Shown: positions 32,678 to 41,898, counted from the stretch's first letter. The stretch is DNA of 64,000 nucleotides from Aliishimia sp963678085 (GCA_963678085.1 OY782680.1:2914001-2978000); one strand, 5' to 3'. Numbers and translations: made by a program. Notes: generated from the letters alone by a model not told the origin.

Positions 32678-34918
32678 TCAATCATATTGCATCTCTAGAT
32701 AACGCAGCAGGGCGGGGCGGACGCTCATTTCTCCGCGATGGCGCGCGTCTGCGATCACCTTGCGCACCTCATCCAGCAGCGCGTTGCGCAGCATGTTTTT
32801 CACCGGGCCAATGGAAGCCGGGCGCATGGAGAGCATGCGCAAGCCAATGGCCGCAAAGGCCAGCGCCTCGACCGGGCGGCCCGCATCTTCGCCGCAAAAG
32901 CTGAGCGGGGTGTCGGTTTGCGCGCAGCGCTCCACAATGCGCTCGATCAGGCCCAAAAAGCTCACATTCAGCGTATCATAGCGCCGCCGCACCCGCTCAT
33001 TCTCACGATCCGCCGCAAAGAAAAACTGTTTCAGATCATTCCCGCCAATCGAGATAAAATCCACATCCTCAAAGAATTTTCGCGGGGCAAAGGCCAAGCT
33101 GGGCGTTTCTAACATCGCGCCGACCTTGATATCTTGAGGCAAGACATGACCCAGCCGCTGCTCACGCTCTAACGCCTTATCCACCTCGGCGCGGGCCAGG
33201 GTATATTCCTCATATTGCGCAACAAAAGGGAACATGATCGTCAGGGGGCGCCCCTCAGCCGCGCGCATAAAGGCCTGCAGCTGCATCCTGAGCACACCGG
33301 GTTTATCGAGCCCAACACGAATTGCGCGCCAGCCCAGGGCTGGGTTCGGCTCATCCGTGGGCCGCATATAGGGCAACACCTTATCCGAGCCAATATCTAG
33401 CGTGCGAAACACCACACGCTTACCATCTGCCGCATCCAGCACGCGCCGATAGATCGACACGAGTTCCGAGCGTTTTGGCATCTTATTGCGAACCAGAAAT
33501 TGCAACTCTGTACGGAACAGCCCAACCCCTTCGGCCCCAGAAGTCGGCAAAGAGGGTAGATCGGCCATAAGACCAGCATTCATCTGCAGCTCTATCTTGT
33601 TGCCGCAAAGCGTTCTTGCAGGCAGATCCCGGATAGAGGCATAGCGTTTCTGCGCCTCGGCCTGCATCGCCATCTTGTCGCGAAAGGCGCTAACAATCGT
33701 ATCATCAGGGCGCAAATGCACGGTGCCGGTTTCGCCATCCACCATGATATGATCACCATTCAGCGCCTCACCAGTGATTTTGGGCACATTCACAATCAGC
33801 GGGATCGCCAAAGCGCGCGCCACAATCGCCGCATGACTACCAACCGAGCCCTCTTCGAGCACGATCGCTTTCAACGAGCGGCCATATTCCAGTAAATCCC
33901 CTGGCCCGATATTACGCGCGATCAAAATGGGGTCTTCGGGCAGCTCAGCGCCGGTATCACGCCCCTGCCCGGTCAAGATCCGCAGCAGCCGGTTCGACAG
34001 ATCATCCAGATCCGCAAGCCGCTCACGCAGGTAATTATCACTGGACTGCCCCATGCGCGAGCGCGCCAGCGATTGCTCTTTCTCCACCGCTGCCTCGGCG
34101 GACAGGCCAGAGCGAATATCCTCTTGCATACGCCGCATCCATCCCTTGGAATTGGCAAACATGCGGTAAGCTTCCAGCACCTCAAGCTGATCTTTATCCG
34201 CAGCCATGGTGAACATTTGATCAACGCCAACGCGCAGCTCTTCTACCGCCTGCTCTAAGCGTTTGATCTCTGCATCAGGGTCATCCGTGATAACATTTAA
34301 CACAACCACGCGCGGCTCATGTAGCCAGACATGCCCTTCGGCCACGCCCTCTTGTGCGACAGTGCCGCGCATCAAAACAGACTGAGAATGGCGCGCGCTC
34401 ATGGCTGCGCCCTCGCCCACAAAAGCGCCCAGCTCGGTCATCTCAGCAAGGACCATTGCAACCACTTCAAGCGCATAGATCTCGTCGGCGCTAAATTCCC
34501 GCGACTGCTTGGACTGCACCACCAGCACCCCCAAAGCATCACCCAAACGCTGGATGGGCACGCCAAGAAAGCTGGAAAATAGCTCTTCACCCGTCTCCGC
34601 CATATAGCGAAATCCGGGCGCGGCTGGCGCATCAGCGGTGTTCACAACAGCCCGACGCTGCGCAACCCGGCCCACCAAACCCTCGCCCAGCTTCAGGCGC
34701 GTCTCGTGCACCGCCTCCGCCTTTAGCCCTTGCGTGGCGCAGAGTTCTAGCGTTTCGCCATCCCGAAACAGGTAGATCGAGCACACCTCGCAGCCCATGG
34801 ATTGGGCCACCAAATGGGTGATCGTGTCCAGACGCTCTTGCCCTGGATCATCGCGCGCCATCAGATCCCGAAGGCGCCCGAGCAATTTTCGACTTTCAGT
34901 TTCCACACGCTCGGTCAT
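32678..34918 (-). CDS. ptsP: Nitrogen-type phosphoenolpyruvate-protein phosphotransferase (EI-Ntr)
   Basis: The 746-residue protein starts the nitrogen-related phosphotransfer chain by passing phosphate from PEP to NPr. An N-terminal GAF domain covers about residues 15-160 (VCSIYLFRDGETLELCATQGLK ... FLGVPIQR). The swivelling phosphohistidine domain has LEEGSVGSHAAIVARALAIPLIVNV (active His near 360), and the C-terminal PEP-binding barrel shows EGVGLFRTELQFL, FRTLDIGSDKVLPY, IMFPFVAQYEEY, FISIGGNDLKQFFFAADREN and LSFCGEDAGRP. In that last block cysteine is present as in EI enzymes. The ATG follows GGAGGAGAGG. It lies downstream of lysC on the same strand, a pairing common in alphaproteobacteria. 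Confidence 0.95.
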   Translation of the reverse strand: MTERVETESRKLLGRLRDLMARDDPGQERLDTITHLVAQSMGCEVCSIYLFRDGETLELCATQGLKAEAVHETRLKLGEGLVGRVAQRRAVVNTADAPAAPGFRYMAETGEELFSSFLGVPIQRLGDALGVLVVQSKQSREFSADEIYALEVVAMVLAEMTELGAFVGEGAAMSARHSQSVLMRGTVAQEGVAEGHVWLHEPRVVVLNVITDDPDAEIKRLEQAVEELRVGVDQMFTMAADKDQLEVLEAYRMFANSKGWMRRMQEDIRSGLSAEAAVEKEQSLARSRMGQSSDNYLRERLADLDDLSNRLLRILTGQGRDTGAELPEDPILIARNIGPGDLLEYGRSLKAIVLEEGSVGSHAAIVARALAIPLIVNVPKITGEALNGDHIMVDGETGTVHLRPDDTIVSAFRDKMAMQAEAQKRYASIRDLPARTLCGNKIELQMNAGLMADLPSLPTSGAEGVGLFRTELQFLVRNKMPKRSELVSIYRRVLDAADGKRVVFRTLDIGSDKVLPYMRPTDEPNPALGWRAIRVGLDKPGVLRMQLQAFMRAAEGRPLTIMFPFVAQYEEYTLARAEVDKALEREQRLGHVLPQDIKVGAMLETPSLAFAPRKFFEDVDFISIGGNDLKQFFFAADRENERVRRRYDTLNVSFLGLIERIVERCAQTDTPLSFCGEDAGRPVEALAFAAIGLRMLSMRPASIGPVKNMLRNALLDEVRKVIADARHRGEMSVRPALLRYLEMQYD

Positions 34919-35033
34919 AGCGCCTCTCCTCCCAAAGAGTACCGAGGCGCTTAGACCACAAAATAAGGGCTAAAGAAACTGGAAACCGTGCCGCTGTCGA
35001 ATTTTATCTACTATAGCGTGTGTCACTGCCTAA

Positions 35034-36275
35034 TTATGCAGCCTTATCGAGCTCGAACGCATCATGCAGCGCCTGCACCGCCAGTTCCATGTATTTGCGG
35101 TCAATCAACACCGAAATCTTAATCTCTGAGGTTGTAATCACCTTGATATTCACACCCTCGCGGCTCAGGCATTCAAACATCTTAGCCGCAACCCCGGTGT
35201 GGGAACGCATGCCAATGCCCACAACAGAAACCTTTGCCACATCCTTATCCGCAATCACTTCGGCAAAGTTCAAAAGCCCCTCGGCCTTTGCAGCCCCCAT
35301 CGCCTGTTCTGCGCGCGCCACCTGATCGGTTGGGCAGGAAAAGGTCATATCCGTGCGCCCCTCTTCAGAGATATTTTGCACGATCATATCCACCAACACA
35401 CCGGCGCGAGACAACGCCCCAAAGATGGTTGCCGCAATCCCAGGGCGGTCCGCGACACTGACCAAAGTCATCTTCGCCTCATCCCGACTGTAAGCCACAC
35501 CGGACACAACATTCATTTCCATGATTTCATCCTCCGAACAAACCAATGTGCCCGCCTGATCGCTCTGCTCATCCTCAAAGCTGGACAGGACCCGAAGTTT
35601 TACATTGTAGCGCATGGCCAGCTCAACCGAGCGGGTTTGCAGCACTTTCGCCCCCAAAGAGGCAAGCTCTAGCATTTCCTCAAAGGCGATCTTGTCAAGC
35701 TTGCGCGCCTTAGATTCAATCCGGGGGTCAGTGGTATAAACCCCATCCACATCCGTATATATATCACAGCGCTCCGCCTCGAAGGCCGCCGCAAAAGCCA
35801 CCGCCGTTGTGTCTGAACCACCGCGTCCCAGCGTTGTGATACGTCCTTCAGGACTTATGCCCTGAAAGCCCGCGACCACCGCAACGCGCATGCCTTCACC
35901 GAATTTAGACATCAGATTCTCGGTCGGAATGTCCAAAATCCGCGCGGATCCATGGGCCGATGTGGTTTGCAACGGCACCTGCCAGCCCTGCCAAGAGCGC
36001 GCAGGAACCCCCATCTCCTGCAAGCGCAGCGCCATCAGACCAGCGGTGACATTCTCGCCCGAAGAAACAACCGCATCATATTCGCGCGCATCGTAAAGCG
36101 GAGAGGTCTCATCCACCCAGCCCACCAACTCATTGGTTTTGCCCGACATAGCCGAAACAATCACAATCACATCATAGCCGCGCGCAACCTCAACGCCGAC
36201 ACGTTTGGCAACCCGCGCGATGCGATCCAGATTGGCCACCGAAGTGCCACCAAATTTCATAACCAATATGGGCAT
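35034..36275 (-). CDS. lysC: Aspartate kinase
   Basis: The 413-residue enzyme phosphorylates aspartate as the first step to lysine, threonine and methionine. It begins MPILVMKFGGTSVAN, has VVSSGENVTAGLMALRLQ (about 70-90), TTLGRGGSDTTAVAFAAAF (about 150-168), CDIYTDVDGVYTTDPR (about 175) and two C-terminal ACT domains for feedback control (VSGVAYSRDEAKMTLVSVADRPGIAATIF and VSVVGIGMRSHTGVAAKMFECLSREGVNIKVITTSEIKISVLI). I chose the ATG at 36275 after GGGGAG. It is followed by ptsP after 115 bases. An internal start for a beta subunit of about 165 residues, as in some aspartate kinases, is possible but not evident. Confidence 0.96.
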   Translation of the reverse strand: MPILVMKFGGTSVANLDRIARVAKRVGVEVARGYDVIVIVSAMSGKTNELVGWVDETSPLYDAREYDAVVSSGENVTAGLMALRLQEMGVPARSWQGWQVPLQTTSAHGSARILDIPTENLMSKFGEGMRVAVVAGFQGISPEGRITTLGRGGSDTTAVAFAAAFEAERCDIYTDVDGVYTTDPRIESKARKLDKIAFEEMLELASLGAKVLQTRSVELAMRYNVKLRVLSSFEDEQSDQAGTLVCSEDEIMEMNVVSGVAYSRDEAKMTLVSVADRPGIAATIFGALSRAGVLVDMIVQNISEEGRTDMTFSCPTDQVARAEQAMGAAKAEGLLNFAEVIADKDVAKVSVVGIGMRSHTGVAAKMFECLSREGVNIKVITTSEIKISVLIDRKYMELAVQALHDAFELDKAA

Positions 36276-36382
36276 GAGACTCCCCCAATTTGACCTGCGC
36301 GCTTTACGCGGGGCGGGGCCAAGACGCAAGGGCTGCTCCGGCGCAGATCATAACATCTCTGAACAATGTCGCTGCGGGGCGG

Positions 36383-36410
36383 CAAAAAATGGCGTCGCGG
36401 CTTTGCCGCG
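36383..36410 (-). terminator. Rho-independent terminator of the SDR gene
   Basis: Read on the minus strand, CGCGGC AAA GCCGCG (36396-36410) is a six-pair GC stem followed by ACGCCATTTTTT. It is 20 bases beyond the stop of the gene at 36431 and separates it from lysC. Confidence 0.75.
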
Positions 36411-36430
36411 TCCTTTTGGTCAAAACCTGC

Positions 36431-37075
36431 TCAATAAGGGTGATCCTGCCCATCCCAGGTGCGAAAACAGCCCGTCATTGACATATCCAGCGCCGCAAAC
36501 TCCGCTGTCAGGCCGCTCACCGCCTCCTTAGTCGAAATATCCGCATATGTCCCGCCCATATCCGTGCGCACCCAGCCAGGGTGGTAGATACCAACTGCGA
36601 TGCCCGCGGGCTTTAGATCACTCGCCAGATTTCGCCCCAGATTCAGAGCCGCTGCCTTGCTGGCCCGGTAAATGTAGCTCCCGCCCGGTGCACGGGTATG
36701 GGAGGCCATCTGGCTTGAAATAATCGCGATTTTTGGGGTCTTGGCGGCTTTCAGATTTGGCAGCAAGTTTTGCACGCTCAGAAAAACGCCCGTGACATTC
36801 ACCGCAAAGCTCGCGGCCCAGAGATCGGCCCCATAGCCTGTTTCCAGGTGTTCGCCGCGATCAAGATAGACGCCCGCATTGCACACAAGCAGATCTACTG
36901 GCTGACCGCTCAGCGCATCTGTGAGGGTCAAAAAGCTCTGCGGATCGCTCACGTCCAGCTCTACATCCCCTGCGCCATTGCGCCCCGTGGCAATCACAGC
37001 CTCGCCTGCGTCAACGTAATGCTGCGCAAGCCCCGCGCCAATCCCGCGCGCCCCGCCGGTAATTACAATCTGCAT
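36431..37075 (-). CDS. Short-chain dehydrogenase/reductase family protein
   Basis: The 214-residue protein has the SDR cofactor motif VITGGARGIGAGLA (G-x3-G-x-G), the NAG motif in LLVCNAGVYLDR, the serine block IAIISSQMASHT and the catalytic Y-x3-K in SYIYRASKAA (about residue 140). LGRNLASDLKPAGIAVGIYHPGWVRTDMGG completes the pattern. It is a little shorter than the classical 250 residues because the C-terminal substrate loop is short. The substrate is unknown. The ATG follows GAGGATGAT; the upstream neighbour is DUF1178, seven bases away, so they share a transcript. Confidence 0.85.
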   Translation of the reverse strand: MQIVITGGARGIGAGLAQHYVDAGEAVIATGRNGAGDVELDVSDPQSFLTLTDALSGQPVDLLVCNAGVYLDRGEHLETGYGADLWAASFAVNVTGVFLSVQNLLPNLKAAKTPKIAIISSQMASHTRAPGGSYIYRASKAAALNLGRNLASDLKPAGIAVGIYHPGWVRTDMGGTYADISTKEAVSGLTAEFAALDMSMTGCFRTWDGQDHPY

Positions 37076-37082
37076 ATCATCC

Positions 37083-37556
37083 TCAATTCGTTTTGCGTGT
37101 GGGGGTAAAGGGCAGCGGCATCACCGGCACACCCTCCTCAATCAGCTCCTTGGCCTCACCAAGCTTGGCTTCGCCGTAAATTGCCCGTTCTGGCGCATCG
37201 CCCACATGCATCGCGCGGGCCTCGGCGGCGAATTTGCTGCCCACATAATCAGAATTGGCCTCAACCTCTCGCTTCATCGCTGCAAGCGCTTCCTGCATTT
37301 GGGCCTCTTGCACCGGAGCCTCAGCCGGTTGCGTCTGGGGTGCAGGTTGCTTTGCTTCCCTCTCAGCCACAGGCAGGGCGGCTTTCTTGCGCGCAGAAGT
37401 CACGCGAGGGGCCATAATCGCCTTTTCCACATGGGGCGAGCCGCAAACAGCGCAGGTTAAATGCCCAGCTGCCTTGAGCTTATCAAACGCATCCGCAGAT
37501 TGAAACCAACTGTCAAAGCTATGCCCCTCGCGGCACTTCAACGAATATTGTATCAT
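37083..37556 (-). CDS. DUF1178 family protein
   Basis: The 157-residue protein begins MIQYSLKCREGHSFDSWFQSADAFDKL and continues LTCAVCGSPHVEKAIMAPRV, which is the hallmark of DUF1178, a small zinc-ribbon-like family (C-x-x-C plus the earlier C and H) of unknown function in alpha- and betaproteobacteria. The middle is Ala/Gln/Pro-rich, and the C-terminal EVEANSDYVGSKFAAEARAMHVGDAPERAIYGEAKLGEAKELIEEGV is also typical. Start at ATG 37556 fits the family; a start three codons earlier exists. It is followed seven bases later by the SDR gene and preceded by the Nudix gene 80 bases away. Confidence 0.88.
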   Translation of the reverse strand: MIQYSLKCREGHSFDSWFQSADAFDKLKAAGHLTCAVCGSPHVEKAIMAPRVTSARKKAALPVAEREAKQPAPQTQPAEAPVQEAQMQEALAAMKREVEANSDYVGSKFAAEARAMHVGDAPERAIYGEAKLGEAKELIEEGVPVMPLPFTPTRKTN

Positions 37557-37636
37557 AAGCAACACCTACCCCCTGGCGGTGAAGAATTAATCAACAGGCG
37601 CGCAGGATCAAGGAATCTTTTGCCCCAAGACGCGTC

Positions 37637-38110
37637 TTAGCGCCACAGGCGCGGATCAAAATCCCGGAGAATACGTGCCAGTTCAGGTTCAGCCACCAGC
37701 TGCGCGGCCTGTTTGCGTGACACCCATTTGCGCCGCCGCTCGCGCCGTTCGGGATAATCAGAAGCCAGCGATTTGACCTGGACCGGATAAACCATCGCAA
37801 CGCAAGGCAGGCTTTCCTCTCCGGCGACGATCTTGCGATAGGAATAAAGACCCAAACAAAGATCCTGCGCCTTGCCGCGCACCCCCGCCTCTTCCCAAGC
37901 CTCTTGCAGCGCGCTTTGCGCCGGGGTGTGACCATCCATCGGCCAACCCTTGGGCACGATCCAGCGCCCGGTGCCGCGCGAGGTGATCAGCAGCACCTGG
38001 ATTTTATTATTCTTGAAACGATAGCAGAGAGCCGCAAATTGGCTACGCACATCCCCTTTGCGTCCGCAAGGCACGGCCAGAGGTAGCTGTTTGATCATTT
38101 GAATAGCCAT
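37637..38110 (-). CDS. Nudix hydrolase with an incomplete Nudix box
   Basis: The 157-residue protein resembles the diphosphoinositol-polyphosphate type of Nudix proteins: IVPKGWPMDGHTPAQSALQEAWEEAGVRG at about residues 51-80. Against the consensus G-x5-E-x7-R-E-U-x-E-E-x-G-U, the first glutamate is His (GHTP) and the arginine is Gln (QEAWEEAG), while the metal-binding EAWEE is kept. Activity is therefore likely but perhaps altered. It ends convergently with nothing close by and is divergent from modA. The start ATG at 38110 could also be the ATG at 38098. Confidence 0.82.
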   Translation of the reverse strand: MAIQMIKQLPLAVPCGRKGDVRSQFAALCYRFKNNKIQVLLITSRGTGRWIVPKGWPMDGHTPAQSALQEAWEEAGVRGKAQDLCLGLYSYRKIVAGEESLPCVAMVYPVQVKSLASDYPERRERRRKWVSRKQAAQLVAEPELARILRDFDPRLWR

Positions 38111-38238
38111 ACGCGCCTATAAGTCCTTTAACTCTTTATGCCCTGCGATTAACTGAGAGCCTCACTATGCAAACACGCCCCATAAGCGCTATATCTGCAT
38201 CAAAAAAGGTCGCCCCCTGGTGGTATGAGGTTAACATT

Positions 38239-39006
38239 ATGCCCCTTAGAGTAAAGAAAGCCTTAAGATATTTCAAGCAGGTGGCGGGGCTAGCACTTAT
38301 TTTGCTGACCTCTCTTCCCGCCCAAGCAACTGAGCCGCTTCGAATCTTTGTCGCAGCCAGCCTTGCCGAGGCGCTCATGGAAATCACGCAGGACTGGCCG
38401 GGGCAAGTCCTCATTTCCTCGGGCGGCAGCGGCACAATCGCGCGGCAAGTGGCGCAGGGCGCGCCTGCAGATGTGGTGTTTTTGGCGCATCCAGATTGGG
38501 CCGATTGGCTCGACGGGCAAGGTCTGTTGCAGGCGGGTAGCCGGGCCGCGCCAATTGGCAATGAACTGGTTCTGGTCGGTCCCGCAGATGCGCCGCCCTT
38601 GACCTCTCTTAACCTTGAGGCCCTGCAAAACCGGCTTGGCCCAAACGGGCGCCTAGCTATGGGAGAGCGCCGCGCGGTGCCCGCAGGACGTTATGCGCAA
38701 GATTGGCTTAAGCACAAAGGGCTGTGGGAGGGGCTCCAAACCCGGCTGGTTGAAACGGAGTCGGTGCGCAGCGCTTATTGGCTGGCCGCACGCGGCGAAG
38801 TGCCCATGGCGCTCATCTACCGCTCTGATCTTGTGGCAGCAAAAGGGGCAGTTGCGGAAATTTGGACCATCCCAGCGGCCGAGCAACCCCAGATTCGCTA
38901 TGTGCTCGCCGCAGTTACCGAGCGTGGACGCGCCCTGGCCACTTCTCTGGCGAGCCCCGAAGCAGCGCAGATTTTCACCCAATTCGGCTTTACGGTAGCG
39001 CGCTAG
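38239..39006 (+). CDS. modA: Molybdate ABC transporter substrate-binding protein
   Basis: The 255-residue protein has a signal peptide (YFKQVAGLALILLTSLPAQA, cleavage near residue 25) and the ModA fold: LRIFVAASLAEAL, SSGGSGTIARQVAQGAPADVVFLAHPDWADWL, GNELVLVG, PAGRYAQDWL and the ARGEVPMALIYRSD segment that contacts the oxyanion. It binds molybdate or tungstate in the periplasm. The ATG at 38239 follows GAGG by eight bases; an earlier in-frame ATG at 38167 would spoil the signal peptide. It begins modA-modB-modC. A CGCTATAT at 38187-38194 resembles half of a ModE operator, but its partner half is missing. Confidence 0.92.
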   Translation: MPLRVKKALRYFKQVAGLALILLTSLPAQATEPLRIFVAASLAEALMEITQDWPGQVLISSGGSGTIARQVAQGAPADVVFLAHPDWADWLDGQGLLQAGSRAAPIGNELVLVGPADAPPLTSLNLEALQNRLGPNGRLAMGERRAVPAGRYAQDWLKHKGLWEGLQTRLVETESVRSAYWLAARGEVPMALIYRSDLVAAKGAVAEIWTIPAAEQPQIRYVLAAVTERGRALATSLASPEAAQIFTQFGFTVAR

Positions 39007-39008
39007 CG

Positions 39009-39713
39009 ATGCTCACCGAAGAAACCTATACCGCCCTCATGCTGTCCTTGCAGGTGTCGCTTGTGGCCACCATCGCCGCACTGCCCTTTGCCCTATATCT
39101 GGCTTGGATCCTGGCGCGGCGCGACTTTTGGGGCAAGGCGCTGCTCTCGGCCCTGGTGCATATCCCGCTGGTGCTGCCCCCTGTGGTGACTGGCTATCTG
39201 CTGCTGCTTAGCTTTGGGCGCAATGGCTGGGCGGGCAATTTTCTGGCTGAATGGTTCGGGATCACCCTCGCCTTTCGCTGGACCGGTGCTGCCCTGGCCG
39301 CTGCAATCATGAGCTTTCCTTTGATGCTGCGCGCTATAAGGCTGGGTTTTGAAGCGGTGGACCCAAAGCTGGAAGAGGCCGGTGCCACGCTTGGCCTCTC
39401 CCCCCTTGGGGTCTTTATGCGCATCACCCTGCCCCTGGCTTTGCCTGGCGTGCTGGTGGGCGCGGTGATGGGCTTTGCCAAAGCGATGGGCGAATTTGGC
39501 GCGACCATCACCTTTGTCGCCAATATCCCTGGAGAGACGCAAACCATTCCCTCAGCCATCTATGCGCTGCTGCAAATACCGGGGCAAGAGAGCGCCGCCG
39601 CCACGCTGGTGCTTTGGGCGCTTGGGGTCTCTTTGGCTGCCGTGATCGTCTCGGAATGGCTGGCCCGCAGCATGGCGCGGCGCATCGGAAAAGGGGGTAG
39701 CCATGGGATTTGA
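39009..39713 (+). CDS. modB: Molybdate ABC transporter permease
   Basis: The 234-residue inner-membrane permease forms the channel for molybdate. Five to six hydrophobic helices are visible, beginning ALMLSLQVSLVATIAALPFALYLAWIL. The cytoplasmic coupling loop that contacts ModC is LEEAGATLGLSPLGVFMRITLPLALPGVLVG (about residues 132-162). GFAKAMGEFGATITFVANIPGETQTIP is the ModB signature. It starts two bases after the modA stop and overlaps modC by 11 bases. Confidence 0.94.
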   Translation: MLTEETYTALMLSLQVSLVATIAALPFALYLAWILARRDFWGKALLSALVHIPLVLPPVVTGYLLLLSFGRNGWAGNFLAEWFGITLAFRWTGAALAAAIMSFPLMLRAIRLGFEAVDPKLEEAGATLGLSPLGVFMRITLPLALPGVLVGAVMGFAKAMGEFGATITFVANIPGETQTIPSAIYALLQIPGQESAAATLVLWALGVSLAAVIVSEWLARSMARRIGKGGSHGI

Positions 39714-40764
39714 CCTAACGCTCACCCATAGCTTTGGCAGTTTCGATTTGGATATATCGCTGAGCGGCGCGGCGGGCGTCACCGTGCTATTCGGCCCCTC
39801 CGGTGCAGGCAAAACAACCGTGATCCGCGCCATGGCGGGCCTGCTCACGCCCAATCAAGGGCACATAAAACTGGCAGGGCAAGATGTGTTTTGCTCGCAG
39901 AAAAAGATCAACATCCCCACGCATAAACGCGGCATCGGCTATGTGTTCCAAGATGCCCGCCTCTTGCCGCATAAGAGCGTTGCGCAAAATCTCACCTTTA
40001 ACTGCAGCGCCCCGATAGATCACGATCTGATGGAGCGTCTCGGGATTGCACATCTACTGGCACGCCGCCCGCATCGCCTTTCGGGTGGAGAAGCGCAGCG
40101 TGTCGCCTTTGCCCGCGCTCTGATGCATGCCCGCCATATGTTGCTGCTGGATGAGCCCCTAGCCGCGCTGGATGCCCCGCGCAAAGCGGCGATCCTACCC
40201 TATCTCGACCAGCTCAAAAGCAAAAGCGCCCTGCCCATGCTCTATGTCACCCATTCTGTTGAGGAACTGGCCCGACTCGCAGATCAAGTGATCATCCTGG
40301 ATCAAGGGCGCGTGGTACAAGCGGGCTCAGTGTTTGATGTGCTGTCCGAGCCAAGCTGCATTCCCTATCTCGGCGTGCATGAGGCAGGCTCGGTTCTGGC
40401 GGGAACCATTATGCAGCACGGTAATGGGCTCAGCCAACTGGACACGGCTATCGGCCCGCTCGAAGTTCCCCAGCTCTCGGGCCTACCCGGCGAACCTGTG
40501 CGCATCCGCCTGCTTGCCCGCGACATTATCCTGGCCAAACAACGACCCAAAGAGATCTCCGCCCGCAACATCCTGCCCGTGACAATCGAGCATATCGCCC
40601 CCGGACGCGGCCCCGGCGCGGCTGTCACTTTGCGTGCTCGCGATACCAAATTGCTCGCCCGGATCACCCAACGCTCGCGCGTTGAACTGGGGCTGGAGCC
40701 GGGCCTGCAGATTTTCGCCATCCTCAAAGCCACCAGCGTTTCACGCGGCTCGGTTTCTTATTAA
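39703..40764 (+). CDS. modC: Molybdate ABC transporter ATP-binding protein
   Basis: The 353-residue ATPase powers molybdate uptake. Walker A GPSGAGKTT is at about residue 31, the Q-loop in IGYVFQDARLLPHKSV, the signature LSGGEAQRVAFARAL at about 127 and Walker B MLLLDEPLAALD at about 148. The C-terminal TOBE/Mop domain (about 285-345, SARNILPVTIEHIAPGRGPGAAVTLRARDTKLLARITQRS) binds molybdate and may sense its level. Overlap with modB indicates translational coupling. Confidence 0.95.
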   Translation: MGFDLTLTHSFGSFDLDISLSGAAGVTVLFGPSGAGKTTVIRAMAGLLTPNQGHIKLAGQDVFCSQKKINIPTHKRGIGYVFQDARLLPHKSVAQNLTFNCSAPIDHDLMERLGIAHLLARRPHRLSGGEAQRVAFARALMHARHMLLLDEPLAALDAPRKAAILPYLDQLKSKSALPMLYVTHSVEELARLADQVIILDQGRVVQAGSVFDVLSEPSCIPYLGVHEAGSVLAGTIMQHGNGLSQLDTAIGPLEVPQLSGLPGEPVRIRLLARDIILAKQRPKEISARNILPVTIEHIAPGRGPGAAVTLRARDTKLLARITQRSRVELGLEPGLQIFAILKATSVSRGSVSY

Positions 40765-40798
40765 AGGCCTCAACGCCGAACGCAACCTGCGCAAGATT

Positions 40799-40937
40799 CG
40801 CCCAAGCTGGACGCGCCCGAGCCTGGGTGGGCGCTCCGCTTTCTGGTTGGCTTGTGGAAGCTCAAGCTATTGATATAACTATTCTTATTGAAACATCGCA
40901 ATGCGCCCTCCCGGGGGGAGGGTCGGGCGCGTCCAGC
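40799..40937. repeat. Pair of inverted REP-like units after modC
   Basis: GCTGGACGCGCCCGA at 40806-40820 recurs as its exact reverse complement at 40923-40937 (15 of 15 bases). Each arm also has its own hairpin: CGCCCA/TGGGCG at 40799-40833, and a GCGCCC/GGGCGC stem with an inner CCCTCCC/GGGAGGG at 40903-40930. About 100 bases lie between. The 222-base gap from modC to the EcsC gene holds no gene. It probably forms the transcript ends of both convergent genes. Confidence 0.6.
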
Positions 40938-40987
40938 GCTTCGCACCGGACAAGAAATTTGCAGCATCGCTTTGCGAGAGCCTTCTC

Positions 40988-41764
40988 TTAACGCGGCTTT
41001 GGCGGCGCCATCTGCACCCTAAGCGCAGCGATCAATTCGGATTCAGGCACGCCGCTTTCGATCGACAGGCGGCGTAGGGAAAAGACGACATGGGCCATTT
41101 CCGAATAATAGCGCGTATAAGCATAGTTGATGCCCGCCCCTGTCACGGCCCCCAAAACCGGCACCGCTTGCGCCGCCAGCTTATGCCCGAAAGCCGCGGC
41201 AAGACGGGGGGCCACCGCCCGGATAATGGATTGCACTGCGCTGCCATTCAGGGCCATGCGTGCCGCCAAAAAACCGGTTTCCGCCCCATCATCCTCGGCC
41301 AAGGGCCCGGCTGAGGAAAACACAGTCAGACAATCAAACTGAACACTCTGCTCAGCCGGATCAAAGCCATATTCCAGCGCCACCCCCTGAATGATCCTGA
41401 GCAACAAGGTCGTGGTCACCGGCAGCTCTGCCAAAGAGGTGCCAGCCCCGCCCAAACCACCAGCCGCGCCCATCACAGCGCCAAGGGCCGTATTCACCCA
41501 AGAGGGCTGATCGGGCACATGCTCCCGGCTGGCACTTGCCGCGTTCATGGCCTGGCGCAGCGCGCTTTGCGTGGCGCGATCAAGCCCTCGACGCACCGAT
41601 ACAGGCAGGCGCGCCATCCAGCTCTCGGCCGAGCCACCAAGGGCGTTGATCACCTCAATCCCACCACGGGAGGCCGCCCGATACCGCTGCGCAATCTGCA
41701 ATAGCTGCGGTTCAACATCGTCAGGCAAATCAGGGGGCGGAGCGGGCGGAAGCGTTAAGGTCAT
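40988..41764 (-). CDS. EcsC family protein
   Basis: The 258-residue protein shows the EcsC pattern: an N-terminal helical part with RAASRGGIEVINALGGSAESWMARLP, a glycine-rich hydrophobic segment GAVMGAAGGLGGAGTSLAELPVTTTLLLRIIQGVALEYG (about 97-135) and GHKLAAQAVPVLGAVTGAGINYAYTRYYSEMAHVVFSLRRL near the end. The family is named from Bacillus EcsC, whose role is unclear. The ATG at 41764 is preferred to an upstream ATG at 41785. It ends toward modC. Confidence 0.82.
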   Translation of the reverse strand: MTLTLPPAPPPDLPDDVEPQLLQIAQRYRAASRGGIEVINALGGSAESWMARLPVSVRRGLDRATQSALRQAMNAASASREHVPDQPSWVNTALGAVMGAAGGLGGAGTSLAELPVTTTLLLRIIQGVALEYGFDPAEQSVQFDCLTVFSSAGPLAEDDGAETGFLAARMALNGSAVQSIIRAVAPRLAAAFGHKLAAQAVPVLGAVTGAGINYAYTRYYSEMAHVVFSLRRLSIESGVPESELIAALRVQMAPPKPR

Positions 41765-41898
41765 GCCCCTTAAGTGCCCATGCATCGCGCGAAATTCAAT
41801 AGCCTGGCGCGCAATCGCTTATGAGGCATCTATGAAACCGCAGCCAGGACCCGCATAAGCCCCACTTCACTGCGCAGCAAAACCCAGCATATACCAGA

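Noticed and set aside
38187..38194. ModE operator before modA
   Set aside because: Only one half site CGCTATAT is present and the second half is missing.
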